Below, in pieces: positions 19,501 through 25,645 of a stretch of DNA of 25,645 nt. Position numbers and translations under genes: made by a program. Under the pieces are notes generated by a model. It worked only from the letters and a program-made list of their open reading frames with translations. It was not told the DNA's origin and made no database searches. Source of the DNA: Brachionus koreanus (taxonomy: Eukaryota > Rotifera > Eurotatoria > Ploima > Brachionidae); NCBI GenBank assembly GCA_016987375.1, contig PJRA01000216.1, positions 723,564 to 749,208 of the forward strand, read 5' to 3'. The first letter of the stretch is position 1. The number at the start of each line of letters is the position of its first letter.

Positions 19501-22500
19501 ATTTTAGATGATGATTTTTTTTAACCAGGTTCAATTTAAAAACTAATTATTATTTTTTAATTATTAATTTTTAATCTATAAAGAAAAATAAAATCAACCA
19601 GGTACTTAGGTTTATTGTTAAAAAAAGCTAAAAAAAATTTATTTTTTATGAGTTTGGCTAAAAATTGCATGATATTTTTGCTATAGATTAGATTACTGAA
19701 ACTCTTTAAAAACCTTTAACATATTTCACTACATCACTGATTCATTTGATTAAAATGAGAAACAATTTTTTTTTTTCATTTACACTTAATCATTTAACAC
19801 AGCTCGAATTGAATTATACAAATATTATAAATTTTCACGAAAATCTTTCCCTTTTTATTTTAAACAAAGTTAAAACAACTTCCTTAGTTGTTAGAGAATG
19901 AGAAATTAATAATTGCATATTATGAACTGGTATGACTGCAATGAATTTACATTGATTTAATTTACAATTTACATTGCCAAATAACTTAATTCAAAAAATA
20001 TTTACTAACAATTTTCCAATAGAGTTGAGCCTATTTTTATATAGATATTAAGGCTTCTAATAAATAGATTTATTTATTATCAAAGAAGTTATTAAAATTT
20101 ATTAATTTATGTCAAAAAAAAAATTTTTTATGGCATAGGATTAATTATAATAGATAAAAAGATGAAATTTACTAGATATTATATTAAAAGATAAAAAAAG
20201 ATGAAATCAACTAGATAATTTTATTAACTAATAGATAAAAAGACAAAACACTATATAAAAATATTTTTTACTAGATAAAGAAATTATTTGATAGACAAGA
20301 AAATGAAAAAAACTATATAAAATAAATGACTACTTATTTTTTTCTTCTTTTATTGCGCGACTCATGAACATGTTCAGCATCAATTTGATTACTGTTTGAA
20401 GCAGCTCTTTTGTTTGATTATTTCTGTTATGTTTATTTCTTCTTCCTCTTCGTTTTCATAAATGATTTCTGTTGTATTGTTAATTTGTATATTTGTTTGC
20501 TTATTTACCGGTATATATAGATAGTCTTTATACGTATCTTCATCGCTAGAATCACTGACAGCTTCACCGGGTTGTCTTTCCAAGCCATTTACCGTATCTT
20601 CCGGGTCGTCTTTTCTGGCCAATTGGTATTGATTTGACATTTGCTGGGAATTCGAAGAGAGCAGTCCGCTCAGCTATTCCGATAACGTGTTTGCACATGT
20701 AATGTTTCGGCCATGCCATACAACTACAGCGACTTCTCTTCAAATCTTCTTCATTGAAATCAATAAAATAGATCGAGTTGAACTCTGAAACGAATTTGTC
20801 AAAACTATTCCAAGCAAGCTTTTTAATTAATGACAAAAATGCTTTACAATATTTCGAATCCAATTTCTCTCTCAATTTTTTAATTGCCTTTTCGTGATCA
20901 TAGGCAATCTAAGACGTCTGATTTCATTCAAAATCTGTTTGTTCCTCGTTACACCCGTTTGAAGAAAGAATAAAATATTGAGTTACTATTCAATTATATC
21001 TAGTATTAATTATATCTAGTTAATAAATAAAATTATCTAGCATTTTAATTTTTTTATATAGTACATTAAATACATTTTATCTAGTAAGTTCATCTTTTTA
21101 TATAGTATACATTAATATTATGTGATTTTTTATGATGTTTATCATCAAAATTAAATTTTAGAAAATTGATCCAATAACTAATGAAGTGTAATTATAGTTT
21201 TAAAAATAAAAATTAAACTCAAACTCAAATTTTAATTCGTCAAATAAAATAAATAAATGTCAAATTTAAGAAAAGAAAATGTCAAATATTTTCAATAAAA
21301 CGCTAATTCTTTTCTGAAGTAGCATCAGCTCGGTACAGAAAACAAATAAATAAATTAATCTTTTTAAAAAAAATGAATATTTTACCAAACATCGATGATT
21401 TTCATCGATGACATAGTCGCCTAGTTCAGCTCATGCTAGAAATCCGACAAAACGTAACAATGAAGATCAAGAAACTGATAATGACGCTGAAGACATTTGT
21501 GTTGTTTCGGAACATGCTAAAGCTAAGAAAAGTCATTTGTTTTACAAGATTTACAAAACCTACGAAAACCTTAGCCAAGCTTTAGTAGCAATTGATAGAG
21601 ACTTTATTCAAGAGTGTTCGAGGGCCAAACTAACTAACAGTACTTGTGAAGGTATGGCAATTAGAAATTACTATAGTACTGCCGGTAAGTTAGTTTGCCC
21701 ATTTAGGCTAAAAATTCGTCCAGATCCCGCTTCGATGAAAGTCTACCTCATTATTTCAGAAAACGAACACCAACATCCTGAGTCAAAAGTTGGTTTAAGC
21801 GCTCAAACTAAGGAGATAGTACGTTAGTTGGTGAATATTTGACTTTTTTAAAATAAATTTGATACTGTTTAATTTGACATTTCTTTGAAAAATTTGACAA
21901 AAAAAACATAAAATTTGACAAAACAATTTTTTTAATTTGACATTTATTTGAAAAATTTGACAGAAAAACATTTACCCTTTAAAAAATCAAAAATAAAAAA
22001 TATATAAGGAGATATTCTATAAAAAGGAATTTTAGGTGTAATAAAGTGTTTTTAAATGGGACTGATAGAACATAAATAAAGGTATATACGCAAGTACATA
22101 ATATGAGGCATAATAGAATTCAGTCTATTAATTATCCACTTGTATATTCAAAAGCGTTGTTTTCTCATTTTTTTTTCTTTTGATTTCATCAAAATTTTAA
22201 TCTTTTCTATTGATCATTGTGAAACATGTTTGTAATGACCATTCTTTTAAGTTATACCATTCTAATATTTGAGGGAAAAAAAATTTTAAATTATATAAAT
22301 TATTGAGTGACATAGAAAATAATAGCAATTTAAAATTTTAGTACAAAAACGAAAAACGATGTACTTATTTTTCTAATTGTGCAAAAATGGTTCGGCAAAC
22401 AGGATATTATTATACAAATTTGTGTAAACGAATTCTAACTTCTGCAAAAACTTTGCAATTTATTGCAAATTTTATCTAATATTAGTTGTAAATGTTACAA

Positions 22501-25042
22501 AATTACCCAAAATAATTGATTGAGTTTTATAACCAAAATAAACACAATGAAAGATATTGAATTTTTCTTTAAATTCTGTCAAATTTTTTTTTTCATATTT
22601 CTATCATCTCTTTGCTATCTAATAAAGGATAATTTATTTTTAAATAATGAACATAATTTAATTAATCCGAATTATTTTTGAAAAAAAAATAAACATATGA
22701 TTAAAAAAGTACAAAAAGTTTCTTTGATTAAACGGAAACTTTTTGAATAGAATAATTTAGTTGAATTTTCTTTAAAAATGCATTTAAATATTAAAAAATA
22801 TAAAATATTTTATTGTATGTTGTCGAAATAATCTAATTAAAGAAATAAAGTAAACATATTTTAAAAAAACTTAAATAATTTAGTGTTAATAGATAAAAAT
22901 AAAATAAAATAAAATCATATCGAAAATAAACCATCTTATTGAATTTATTAAAAATATATTGTTTTAAGTTAAAGTTTTTTAAATTATGCATGATCATGCA
23001 TGATTTTAAGAAGATATTTTGAACTGATGCATTTAAAAAACTATTAGTTCACAATTTTTAAAATTGATCTTTGTTAAAAAATCACAATTAAAGTCTTTAA
23101 AATAAATTTGCTCGGAATTTGTGAAATAAAAATTAAAAATTTTATTTTATTTTTAGAATATTATTTAGCATGATTTTAATGTTTATTATTCAAGCTTTTT
23201 ATGTCAGTGTTGTAAAGCTAAAGCAAAAAATAAATGAAAATTAAAATTAATTTAAGAAATAAAAATTTGATTTTTAATTTAGAAAGCATCTAATTTTAAA
23301 ATAAAATTTTCCTAAACAATCATAAAATCAAATACTTATCACCTTAACCCAAATTTGTTTTATACTAATAAACAATTTAATTTTAATTCGAATTAATGAA
23401 TTAAAAAATTTACAACTGTTTAATTATTATTTTTTAGAAAATTGTCAAGTTTCAAACCCCATTATACAAGCCATTGGATCTTGTGGCTGAGATCGAGAAC
23501 CCATATGATCAAGCTGGCGAGTTTAGTGTTGAAATTATCGAAAGTGATAATGAACATGGTACAATTCAAAATCCTTTTAAGCCTCGTTCAAATAACGACG
23601 AATACTTAGAATCTTCTTTAATAAAACCAAGTATAAGTAATAGTTCTGAATTGTCCAAATCGAGTTCTCAATCATTTGGTGCAAAATTGAGATTATCGTA
23701 AGAATTTTAAAGATAAAAAAAAAATTGATTTTTAAACATTAAATTTAAATTCAAGAAATGACAAAATGAAAAAAAAACACCGTAAAATTCACTTTTAAAT
23801 TTAAATTTTAAATTTTAATAATTTCTCAACAAAAAGTTATGAGCAAAGATTTTCCCATATACAGTGCATTTTACACAAAAGCTCAATCAATTAGTCTAAG
23901 TCCCAAAGGCAAAGCACATCTTGAAATAAACTACCTTCCATTACAAATGATAAAACATTCAGCCATTTTACTATTTTCAAATCCAAAAATGGGTGAATTT
24001 ATATACTATCTGGAAGGAAACGCTAGTTTGCCTGAACCCAGTAGATCTTTAGTTGATGAAAAAAATCTTGATGCGACTAAAGTTAAATATTTGAAGTCAA
24101 ATCGTAAGGGAACCACACTAAAATTATTAAGCCTTGATAAAATCTTTTAAGGTCCTCAAAATCGTACATTAACTTTTAAATGTGTTGTTGGAGATCGAAT
24201 TAAAATTAAGCTTTTAATACCAGTATGCAACTTGGAAAGAGAAAATGCCATCATAATGGCAACAGAAATGGTTTAAGATAACTTTTTTTTTTTTTTATTT
24301 TATTTTATTTTATTTTATTTCAATAGAGAATGAGTGATGAAGAACTTAAAAGAAGAAAAGTTCATGGTTTTCTGTCAAGCAAAAGCTTGCTTGAATCACT
24401 TGATAGATTGACTTTAAATAAAAAAATGCAAAGTTCCACAATCAAAAGTCCACTTAAATCATCAAATGCAAACCAAGAAGAAATATTATACTTTATTGAT
24501 ACAAAATTAAACCAATATTTACATGTTCAAGAAAGTTTGCTCATTAAATCCGAAGGTTCTTTTATTTCAAAAATTGAAAACAAAACTATTTAATCTAAAT
24601 TTTTAGAAACTGGTTCGGATGATAGCTTAATTCCATTAATTATAGAGTTTAACTCGGATGTTCCTGGTAACATGCAAACAAATCTTGAACTGAAGTGCCT
24701 ACCAGATGATGTCAGAATAATTCCATTAGAATTCAAAGTATCTGAAGGATCATTTACTGATTCAAATGCGGCATTCTTAAAATTTAGTACAAATGTGTTT
24801 GATTATATTAAACAGTCTATTCCAATTGTAAGACAAAATTTTCAATTCAACTTCTCTATATTTAGATTTTCTCTAAATTTTAGAAAAATAATTCCGAAAT
24901 GGCTTGTAATTACAGGGTCGAATTCAAGAGTATCAAAGGCGATAAATCAGTTTTTAAAGGAATATCAAAATTTTCCATCCCACCGAAAGATGTTTATGCA
25001 TATGATCTTAGATTTTTACCCAATGCCGAAGAAACATTCGAG
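6631..25042 (+). CDS. CFAP47: CFAP47-like ciliary protein, 32 predicted exons, 3'-partial
   Basis: Predicted exons: 6631-6780, 6833-7019, 7074-7296, 7361-7592, 7771-7845, 8837-8997, 9067-9569, 9764-9992, 10058-10210, 11880-11992, 12049-12222, 12292-12508, 12568-12943, 13313-13435, 13487-13696, 13749-14267, 14316-14520, 14571-14769, 14824-14915, 14965-15076, 15129-15441, 16649-16845, 16899-17111, 17158-17380, 17431-17538, 18745-19449, 23438-23697, 23844-24103, 24152-24270, 24327-24555, 24607-24827, 24884-25042. They join into 2,420 codons without a stop. The product has repeated MSP/ASH-type domains (for example MDFGSCVIGQ, PPVIDFGEV) and a CH domain (SERILLTWLNF...RWIVNFD). This architecture and the CH-region sequence match CFAP47 rather than HYDIN. 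CFAP47 is an axonemal protein linked to the central apparatus and needed for sperm flagella in mammals. The start ATG has an in-frame TAG at 6601. The human protein is about 3,190 residues, so roughly a quarter is missing to the right. Confidence 0.85.
7771..7845 (+). CDS. CFAP47: CFAP47 exon 5, low-certainty linker exon
   Basis: An acceptor (GGTAATAG) precedes an open stretch coding KFLRRANSIRPSKTIAPGLN and beyond, richer in GC than the flanks and so probably coding. The donor GTCAAT at 7846 gives a phase-0 join to exon 6 but is weak. The sequence past the donor turns into hydrophobic AT-rich translation until a stop at 7960-7962. Residues about 265-289 are a basic linker with no recognised domain. 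Confidence 0.5.
7846..8836 (+). other. Intron 5, about 1 kb, with a MITE
   Basis: AT-rich intron sequence with no further coding stretch that I can support. It contains the 220-bp inverted-repeat element at 8404-8623. Confidence 0.55.
8404..8623. mobile_element. MITE with about 60-bp imperfect terminal inverted repeats
   Basis: The left arm 8404-8463 and right arm 8565-8623 are reverse complements over about 60 nt with scattered mismatches. The shared core includes GGTCTAAAACT and ATGTAACAGCTGATA. The roughly 100-nt middle has no coding capacity. Size and structure fit a non-autonomous DNA transposon. No clear target duplication was found, so the superfamily is unknown. Confidence 0.75.
8837..9569 (+). 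CDS. CFAP47: CFAP47 exons 6-7: ASH domain
   Basis: Exons 8837-8997 and 9067-9569 code residues about 290-510. Exon 6 ends in KRPIFFRFSP, and the phase-2 junction gives a His and then PQTGFLTTLQPPPRRDYAVF. Exon 7 contains the clearest ASH-type domain of the window: LRLEPEEMDFGSCVIGQKKE, an asparagine-rich turn, then IPPMSSRNVLVTFLPHQMG, the usual beta-strand pattern of HYDIN/CFAP-type domains. Intron 6 is 69 nt. The donor at 9570 (G|GTAGGC) leaves phase 1. Confidence 0.85.
9764..10210 (+). CDS. CFAP47: CFAP47 exons 8-9: charged linker
   Basis: Exons 9764-9992 and 10058-10210 code residues about 511-637. Exon 8 is Ser/Lys/Asn-rich and looks disordered. Exon 9 has an aromatic DRYNYVDPDYSYTKEEL and then a highly charged stretch (EELNRIEKHKMIYKQYIEDL...RQEKRRN) likely to be a long helix. 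Both junctions have GTAAAT donors and TTTAG acceptors, and the phases match. This links the N-terminal ASH domains to the central ones. Confidence 0.8.
10211..11879 (+). other. Intron 9, 1.67 kb
   Basis: A long AT-rich intron with many stops in all frames. The only distinct structure is the short hairpin at 10871-10895. I see no recognisable transposon, although its size compared with neighbouring 50-70-nt introns suggests an old insertion. Confidence 0.6.
10871..10895. repeat. Perfect 11-bp inverted repeat in intron 9
   Basis: CAAACGAGTCA and TGACTCGTTTG are exact reverse complements around AAA. TGACTC resembles an AP-1/bZIP half-site. It is the most GC-rich short motif in this intron. Confidence 0.75.
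11880..12222 (+). CDS. CFAP47: CFAP47 exons 10-11: linker
   Basis: Exons 11880-11992 and 12049-12222 code residues about 638-733. Both are polar and charged (KELKKEVNKSK, NQEKQIKNAKNSENS), continue the flexible linker and end in LTPAQIYKIIV, which leads into the next ASH domain. Three AG dinucleotides sit close together at the exon 10 acceptor; only the cut after 11879 keeps the frame. The exon 11 donor is GTAAGT, the strongest in the area. Confidence 0.75.
12292..12943 (+). CDS. CFAP47: CFAP47 exons 12-13: two ASH/MSP-type domains
   Basis: Exons 12292-12508 and 12568-12943 code residues about 734-931. The first domain starts PPVIDFGEVSVKSVSIKNLE, a textbook ASH opening, and closes with APNSKGVFPIIFES. 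The second has DLCYRSNITIINPYNTTTEF, then FSIRPASGVIEPFKDLECEV and a closing GTFSLQARSGEATTLNCEA. The alternation of short beta strands and Pro-Gly turns is clear. The last codon AAA is followed by a GTATTT donor. Confidence 0.85.
12944..13312 (+). other. Intron 13, 369 nt
   Basis: AT-rich, with stops in all frames and poly-T and poly-A runs. I see nothing else in it. Confidence 0.6.
13313..14267 (+). CDS. CFAP47: CFAP47 exons 14-16: consecutive ASH-type domains
   Basis: Exons 13313-13435, 13487-13696 and 13749-14267 code residues about 932-1215, all joined in phase 0. One domain spans exons 14-15 (SNFGKIPVNLTTTKTFYL, then KQLELRLSGESEEPIVDIDL). The next starts in exon 16 (AKFEFGGIFSGAVSRMPFKI) and closes with VPLELIFAPTEVASYEFELP. 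A polar insert with SSSPYTDYTS and KSSRFSLFN follows, then VIAIGLRPAIEISNPNINF opens another domain. Introns are 51 and 52 nt. Confidence 0.85.
14316..15441 (+). CDS. CFAP47: CFAP47 exons 17-21: further ASH-type domains and acidic tail
   Basis: Exons 14316-14520, 14571-14769, 14824-14915, 14965-15076 and 15129-15441 code residues about 1216-1522. Domain features include KSHKPVKWCIDLRKS, LGPNEACDLNIIFSPS, FYHIYVFGELLEPAIKFDPE and VVVTSDNSLFTCYGFLAD. Exon 21 then becomes Ser/Thr/Asp-rich (NASGGDPSPLKDNDDDIQ), a likely disordered linker before the CH region. All introns are about 50 nt. The exon 21 donor GTAAGT is strong. The same exon may also splice to a short alternative end at 15556. Confidence 0.8.
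15556..15636 (+). other. Possible alternative terminal exon of CFAP47 with poly(A) signal
   Basis: An acceptor-like CCTAAG ends at 15555. Joined in phase 0 to exon 21, it would add 21 residues (starting LFLLGDEKLV) and stop at TGA 15619-15621, with AATAAA at 15631-15636. This would give a short isoform of about 1,540 residues without the CH domain. The acceptor is weak and no transcript evidence is available, so it may equally be intron sequence. Confidence 0.3.
15780..16205. repeat. Foldback dispersed repeat in intron 21
   Basis: The block at 15964-15991 (ACAAATTTG...GAATTCTAAGCT) recurs as an imperfect reverse complement at 16174-16201. A motif at 15827-15853 (CTAAGTGTGCAAAAATG...) together with the first block recurs in the same order at 22373-22440. 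The outer limits are uncertain. No coding capacity is seen. Confidence 0.5.
16649..17538 (+). CDS. CFAP47: CFAP47 exons 22-25: region before the CH domain
   Basis: Exons 16649-16845, 16899-17111, 17158-17380 and 17431-17538 code residues about 1523-1769. This mostly helical part is not ASH-like. It includes FEVLKALQRWFKVNGWP, YEMIGFLCGRMLPAIPLGAP, RAVQFYWQHNVFLKFLE and KKAWLDCLLQLLKVCVLNRI. The order and wording resemble the conserved region just ahead of the CH domain in vertebrate CFAP47 as I recall it, which supports the gene call. Introns are 46-53 nt. The last exon ends at AAT before GTAAGC. Confidence 0.85.
18105..18180 (-). pseudogene. Relic of a non-LTR retrotransposon reverse transcriptase C-terminus
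   Basis: Read on the minus strand, the stretch codes NKRLRWFGHVIKMKEKR. The R-R/L-R-W-x-G-H-V-x-R/K-M pattern is a well-known signature after the reverse transcriptase domain of many non-LTR elements and related domesticated sequences. A stop a few codons upstream and the lack of any other reverse transcriptase motif show it is a dead fragment of about 25 codons. It is short, so chance resemblance cannot be fully excluded. Confidence 0.5.
18538..18568. repeat. 9-bp inverted repeat in intron 25
   Basis: AAACTGCCT and AGGCAGTTT are exact reverse complements with a 13-nt loop; the flanking GATT and AATC extend the symmetry with a gap. Nothing suggests a known RNA family. Confidence 0.6.
18745..19449 (+). 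CDS. CFAP47: CFAP47 exon 26: calponin-homology domain plus ASH domain
   Basis: This is the longest exon, coding residues about 1770-2004. It begins IYSVSERILLTWLNFCYANY, then RWIVNFDVDLTDSLAIAAVL and GAYCPFLIETHLKRMY, the helix pattern of a CH domain, with LILFCAFLFQKLPQYLP at its end. CH domains bind actin or tubulin; in CFAP47 the domain is presumed to contact the axoneme. An ASH-type domain follows (CTIDFSSPLHQVATREIKV, then FNANNLKPGNAYLILVG). This exon gives the best single proof of the gene identity. The donor AAG|GTAAGT is a consensus site. Confidence 0.9.
20151..20330. repeat. Left repetitive inverted end of element A
   Basis: Degenerate tandem units of about 40-50 nt carry AGATAAAAAGATGAAAT and CTAGATA. 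They have inverted counterparts at 20985-21110. Confidence 0.65.
20389..20908 (-). pseudogene. MULE transposase C-terminal fragment with SWIM zinc finger, frameshifted
   Basis: The minus-strand frame is open from about 20908 to 20564 and reads IAYDHEKAIKKLREKLDSKY, then a helix-rich part, then the SWIM finger CSCMAWPKHYMCKH (C-x-C-x8-C-x-H) and IPIGQKRRPGR. The typical tail continues in a second frame (20640-20389: GLERQPGEAVSDSSDEDT and an acidic end), so a frameshift lies near 20575-20640. SWIM fingers sit at the C-terminus of MULE transposases and in host ZSWIM proteins. A TAG at 20909-20911 closes the frame upstream, and no DDE catalytic residues are present. A domesticated ZSWIM exon is unlikely given the frameshift. 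Confidence 0.7.
20985..21110. repeat. Right repetitive inverted end of element A
   Basis: TATCTAGT repeats and TCATCTTTTTATATAGT are inverted copies of the left-end units, with several mismatches. Confidence 0.65.
21418..21827 (+). pseudogene. FLYWCH/WRKY-GCM1-like zinc domain fragment of a transposase
   Basis: The frame is open from just after TAG 21415-21417 to TAG 21825-21827, with no proper start Met. It codes an acidic lead (NNEDQETDNDAEDICVV), then FYKIYKTYENLSQALVAI and the zinc-binding part with Cys in ...STAGKLVCPFRLKI and a closing ENEHQHPES (H-x-H). This C...C...H-x-H layout belongs to the FLYWCH/FAR1/WRKY-GCM1 group that forms the N-terminus of many MULE transposases. The frame ends KEIVR-stop, exactly where the transposase would be expected to continue. 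Confidence 0.6.
21835..21970. repeat. Tandem ATTTGACA repeats, right end of element B
   Basis: Two copies of a unit of about 40 nt (from 21870 and from 21937) differ at only a few positions. Shorter TTTGAC units flank them. Inverted counterparts are at 21236-21300. Confidence 0.7.
22373..22440. repeat. Second copy of the intron 21 repeat
   Basis: CTAATTGTGCAAAAATGGTT and ACAAATTTGTGTAAACGAAT match the two blocks at 15827-15853 and 15964-15991 in the same order, with shorter spacing between them. Confidence 0.5.
22986..23001. repeat. 16-nt perfect palindrome
   Basis: ATGCATGATCATGCAT reads the same on both strands. Two ATGCAT (POU/octamer-like) cores flank GATC. It sits in intron 26 and its function is unknown. 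Confidence 0.8.
23438..24270 (+). CDS. CFAP47: CFAP47 exons 27-29: ASH-type domain
   Basis: Exons 23438-23697, 23844-24103 and 24152-24270 code residues about 2005-2217. They start KIVKFQTPLYKPLDLVAEIE and contain a Ser-rich insert. They continue with SISLSPKGKAHLEINYLPLQ and GEFIYYLEGNASLPEP, then RTLTFKCVVGDRIKIKLLIP. The acceptor for exon 28 must be the AG at 23842-23843 to keep the frame; the nearer AAAAAG at 23836 would shift it. The exon 28 donor is GTAAGG, inside what would otherwise read on to a stop. Confidence 0.75.
24271..24326 (+). repeat. Intron 29 with poly-T and (ATTTT)n microsatellite
   Basis: A poly-T run is followed by about five TATTT/TTTTA pentanucleotide units just before the CAATAG acceptor. 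The microsatellite serves as the pyrimidine-rich tract of this 56-nt intron. Confidence 0.8.
24327..25042 (+). CDS. CFAP47: CFAP47 exons 30-32: last ASH-type domains in the window
   Basis: Exons 24327-24555, 24607-24827 and 24884-25042 code residues about 2218-2420. Exon 30 is a polar linker (MSDEELKRRKVHGFLSS). Exon 31 has DSLIPLIIEFNSDVPG and LELKCLPDDVRIIPLEFKV, the closing strands of an ASH/MSP-type domain. Exon 32 has EMACNYRVEFKSIKGDKSVF and ISKFSIPPKDVYAYDLRF, opening the next one. The exon 30 donor (GGTTCT at 24556) is weak but is the only one that avoids the stop at 24591 and keeps phase. Exon 32 ends at a GTAAAA donor, and the gene continues past the window. Confidence 0.78.
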
Positions 25043-25645
25043 GTAAAAGAAAAAAATTTATTTTAGACTATTATTTATATTTAATATTTGATCACAAATA
25101 ATCAAAATTCTCTTGAAAACTTTTAAAATTAAAGGCTAAGATTTTGATTTAAAATTAAAATTCTTAATTTCTATTGTTTGAAAATTTTATTTTTCAGTTT
25201 TTATATAATATAGCTTTCAAATGACGAAAAAATATAACTTTAAATTGAAGATTATGTTCTGGCATTTTGAATTTTCGAACAAAAAATAAAAACAAAAATT
25301 CAAATTGAATTACTTTTTTATAAGGGACTTAAAGTCGTTCGGCAAAATGCGTCAGCTGATTCTATTTTTGTATTACCCAAATTTAGTCTATGCAAAAACT
25401 CTGCAATTGTGCAAAACAGTATGTATTAGAAATGTATTAGAAAATTATTAAAATTAAATTGCAGAGTATTTGCATAGACCAAATTTGGGTGATACAAAAA
25501 TTGTAACGGGTGATGCATAAGTAAATGAACAAAAGTTAACTTGTCCGATAATGGAAATGATCAGGGGATCATATATATATTTATTTATAAACTACTAAAA
25601 ATTAGCTATAATATTGCAAAAAAAAATTTTTAAATGGGACTTTCT
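25043..25645 (+). other. Start of intron 32, with a MITE
   Basis: At least 603 nt of AT-rich intron runs to the window edge. It contains the inverted-repeat element at 25347-25518 and no coding sequence that I can support. Confidence 0.6.
25347..25518. mobile_element. Short MITE with about 62-bp inverted arms
   Basis: Arms 25347-25408 and 25457-25518 are reverse complements. The inner 44 nt differ at only about three positions; the shared sequence includes CCCAAATTT and CTCTGCAATT. The outer part is more diverged. The loop is about 48 nt. The near-identity of the arms suggests a fairly recent insertion or a foldback element. Confidence 0.8.

Larger units (their letters stand above)
20151..21110 (-). 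mobile_element. MULE-like deletion derivative A (keeps SWIM end)
   Basis: Both ends consist of repeated units such as TAGATAAAAAGATGAA and ACTAGATA. The right end (about 20985-21110) carries them as the reverse complement of the left end (about 20151-20330): one block reads AAAAGATGAA..TACTAGATA and a second reads CTAGATAATTTTATT..TTAACTA. Between them lies a minus-strand transposase remnant with a SWIM finger. Long repetitive terminal inverted repeats and a SWIM-bearing transposase are hallmarks of Mutator-like elements. The catalytic DDE region is missing. Confidence 0.65.
21236..21970 (+). mobile_element. MULE-like deletion derivative B (keeps N-terminal zinc domain)
   Basis: The left end (about 21236-21300) carries ATGTCAAAT units and the right end (about 21835-21970) carries the inverted ATTTGACAT units. 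The right end has two near-identical tandem copies (from 21870 and from 21937) of AATTTGACATTTNTTTGAAA. Between the ends is a transposase-like N-terminal fragment. The structure parallels element A next to it, but the repeat units differ, so it is a separate insertion. Confidence 0.55.
19450..23437 (+). other. Intron 26, about 4 kb, rich in transposon remains
   Basis: This is the largest intron in the window. 19450-20150 is AT-rich and unremarkable. 20151-21110 and 21236-21970 are two MULE-like remnants. 22373-22440 repeats part of the intron 21 element. 22986-23001 is a 16-nt palindrome. The remainder is poly-A/T-rich with no coding sign. Confidence 0.65.

Noticed and set aside
20151..20330. 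CRISPR-like array
   Set aside because: The repeats are degenerate, AT-rich, irregularly spaced and mirrored at the other end of a transposon remnant; the genome is eukaryotic.
20389..20908. Intact host ZSWIM gene
   Set aside because: A frameshift separates the SWIM finger from its tail, the upstream frame closes with a stop, and transposon-like inverted ends surround it.
6631..25042. HYDIN or another ASH-domain protein as the identity of the large gene
   Set aside because: HYDIN also has ASH domains, but the CH domain with its preceding helical region, placed after many ASH domains, matches CFAP47. A formal search would settle it.

Overview
The window is nuclear DNA of a small animal. It is very AT-rich, its genes have many short introns (mostly 48-70 nt) with GT-AG borders, and it is crowded with degraded transposons. 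The mix of MULE fragments with SWIM and FLYWCH/WRKY-GCM1-like domains, a Ty3/gypsy element and a ciliary gene would fit a monogonont rotifer such as Brachionus. That taxon is an inference and cannot be proven from this sequence.

Layout. (1) 1-5104 is the 3' part of a Ty3/gypsy LTR retrotransposon. It has gag, protease, reverse transcriptase, RNase H and integrase in one reading frame, broken by a frameshift inside integrase. An extra C2H2 zinc finger closes the polyprotein, and a polypurine tract and a 135-bp 3' LTR (TGTAAC...GTTACA) follow. The 5' LTR lies outside the window. (2) 5105-6630 is AT-rich intergenic DNA. It holds one GC-richer island of unknown origin and, about 190 bp before the next gene, a near-match to the RFX X-box typical of ciliary genes. 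(3) 6631 to beyond 25042 is one large plus-strand gene, which I identify as CFAP47 (cilia and flagella associated protein 47). I could chain 32 exons by hand in one open frame, giving about 2,420 residues. The product has serial MSP/ASH-type beta-sandwich domains, a charged linker, and a calponin-homology (CH) domain in exon 26. The gene runs off the right end.

The long introns are where foreign DNA sits. Intron 5 has a 220-bp MITE. Intron 21 has a foldback repeat and a possible alternative terminal exon. Intron 25 has a relic of a non-LTR retrotransposon. Intron 26 (about 4 kb) has two adjacent MULE-like deletion derivatives, one keeping only the transposase C-terminal SWIM end and the other only an N-terminal zinc-domain end, each between its own repetitive inverted ends. 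Intron 32 has another 172-bp MITE. Short introns carry none of these.

The most interesting items are the zinc finger fused to the integrase end, the pair of complementary MULE remnants, the X-box candidate, and the possible short CFAP47 isoform. All exon borders are manual predictions. They are supported by phase consistency across the chain but by no transcript.
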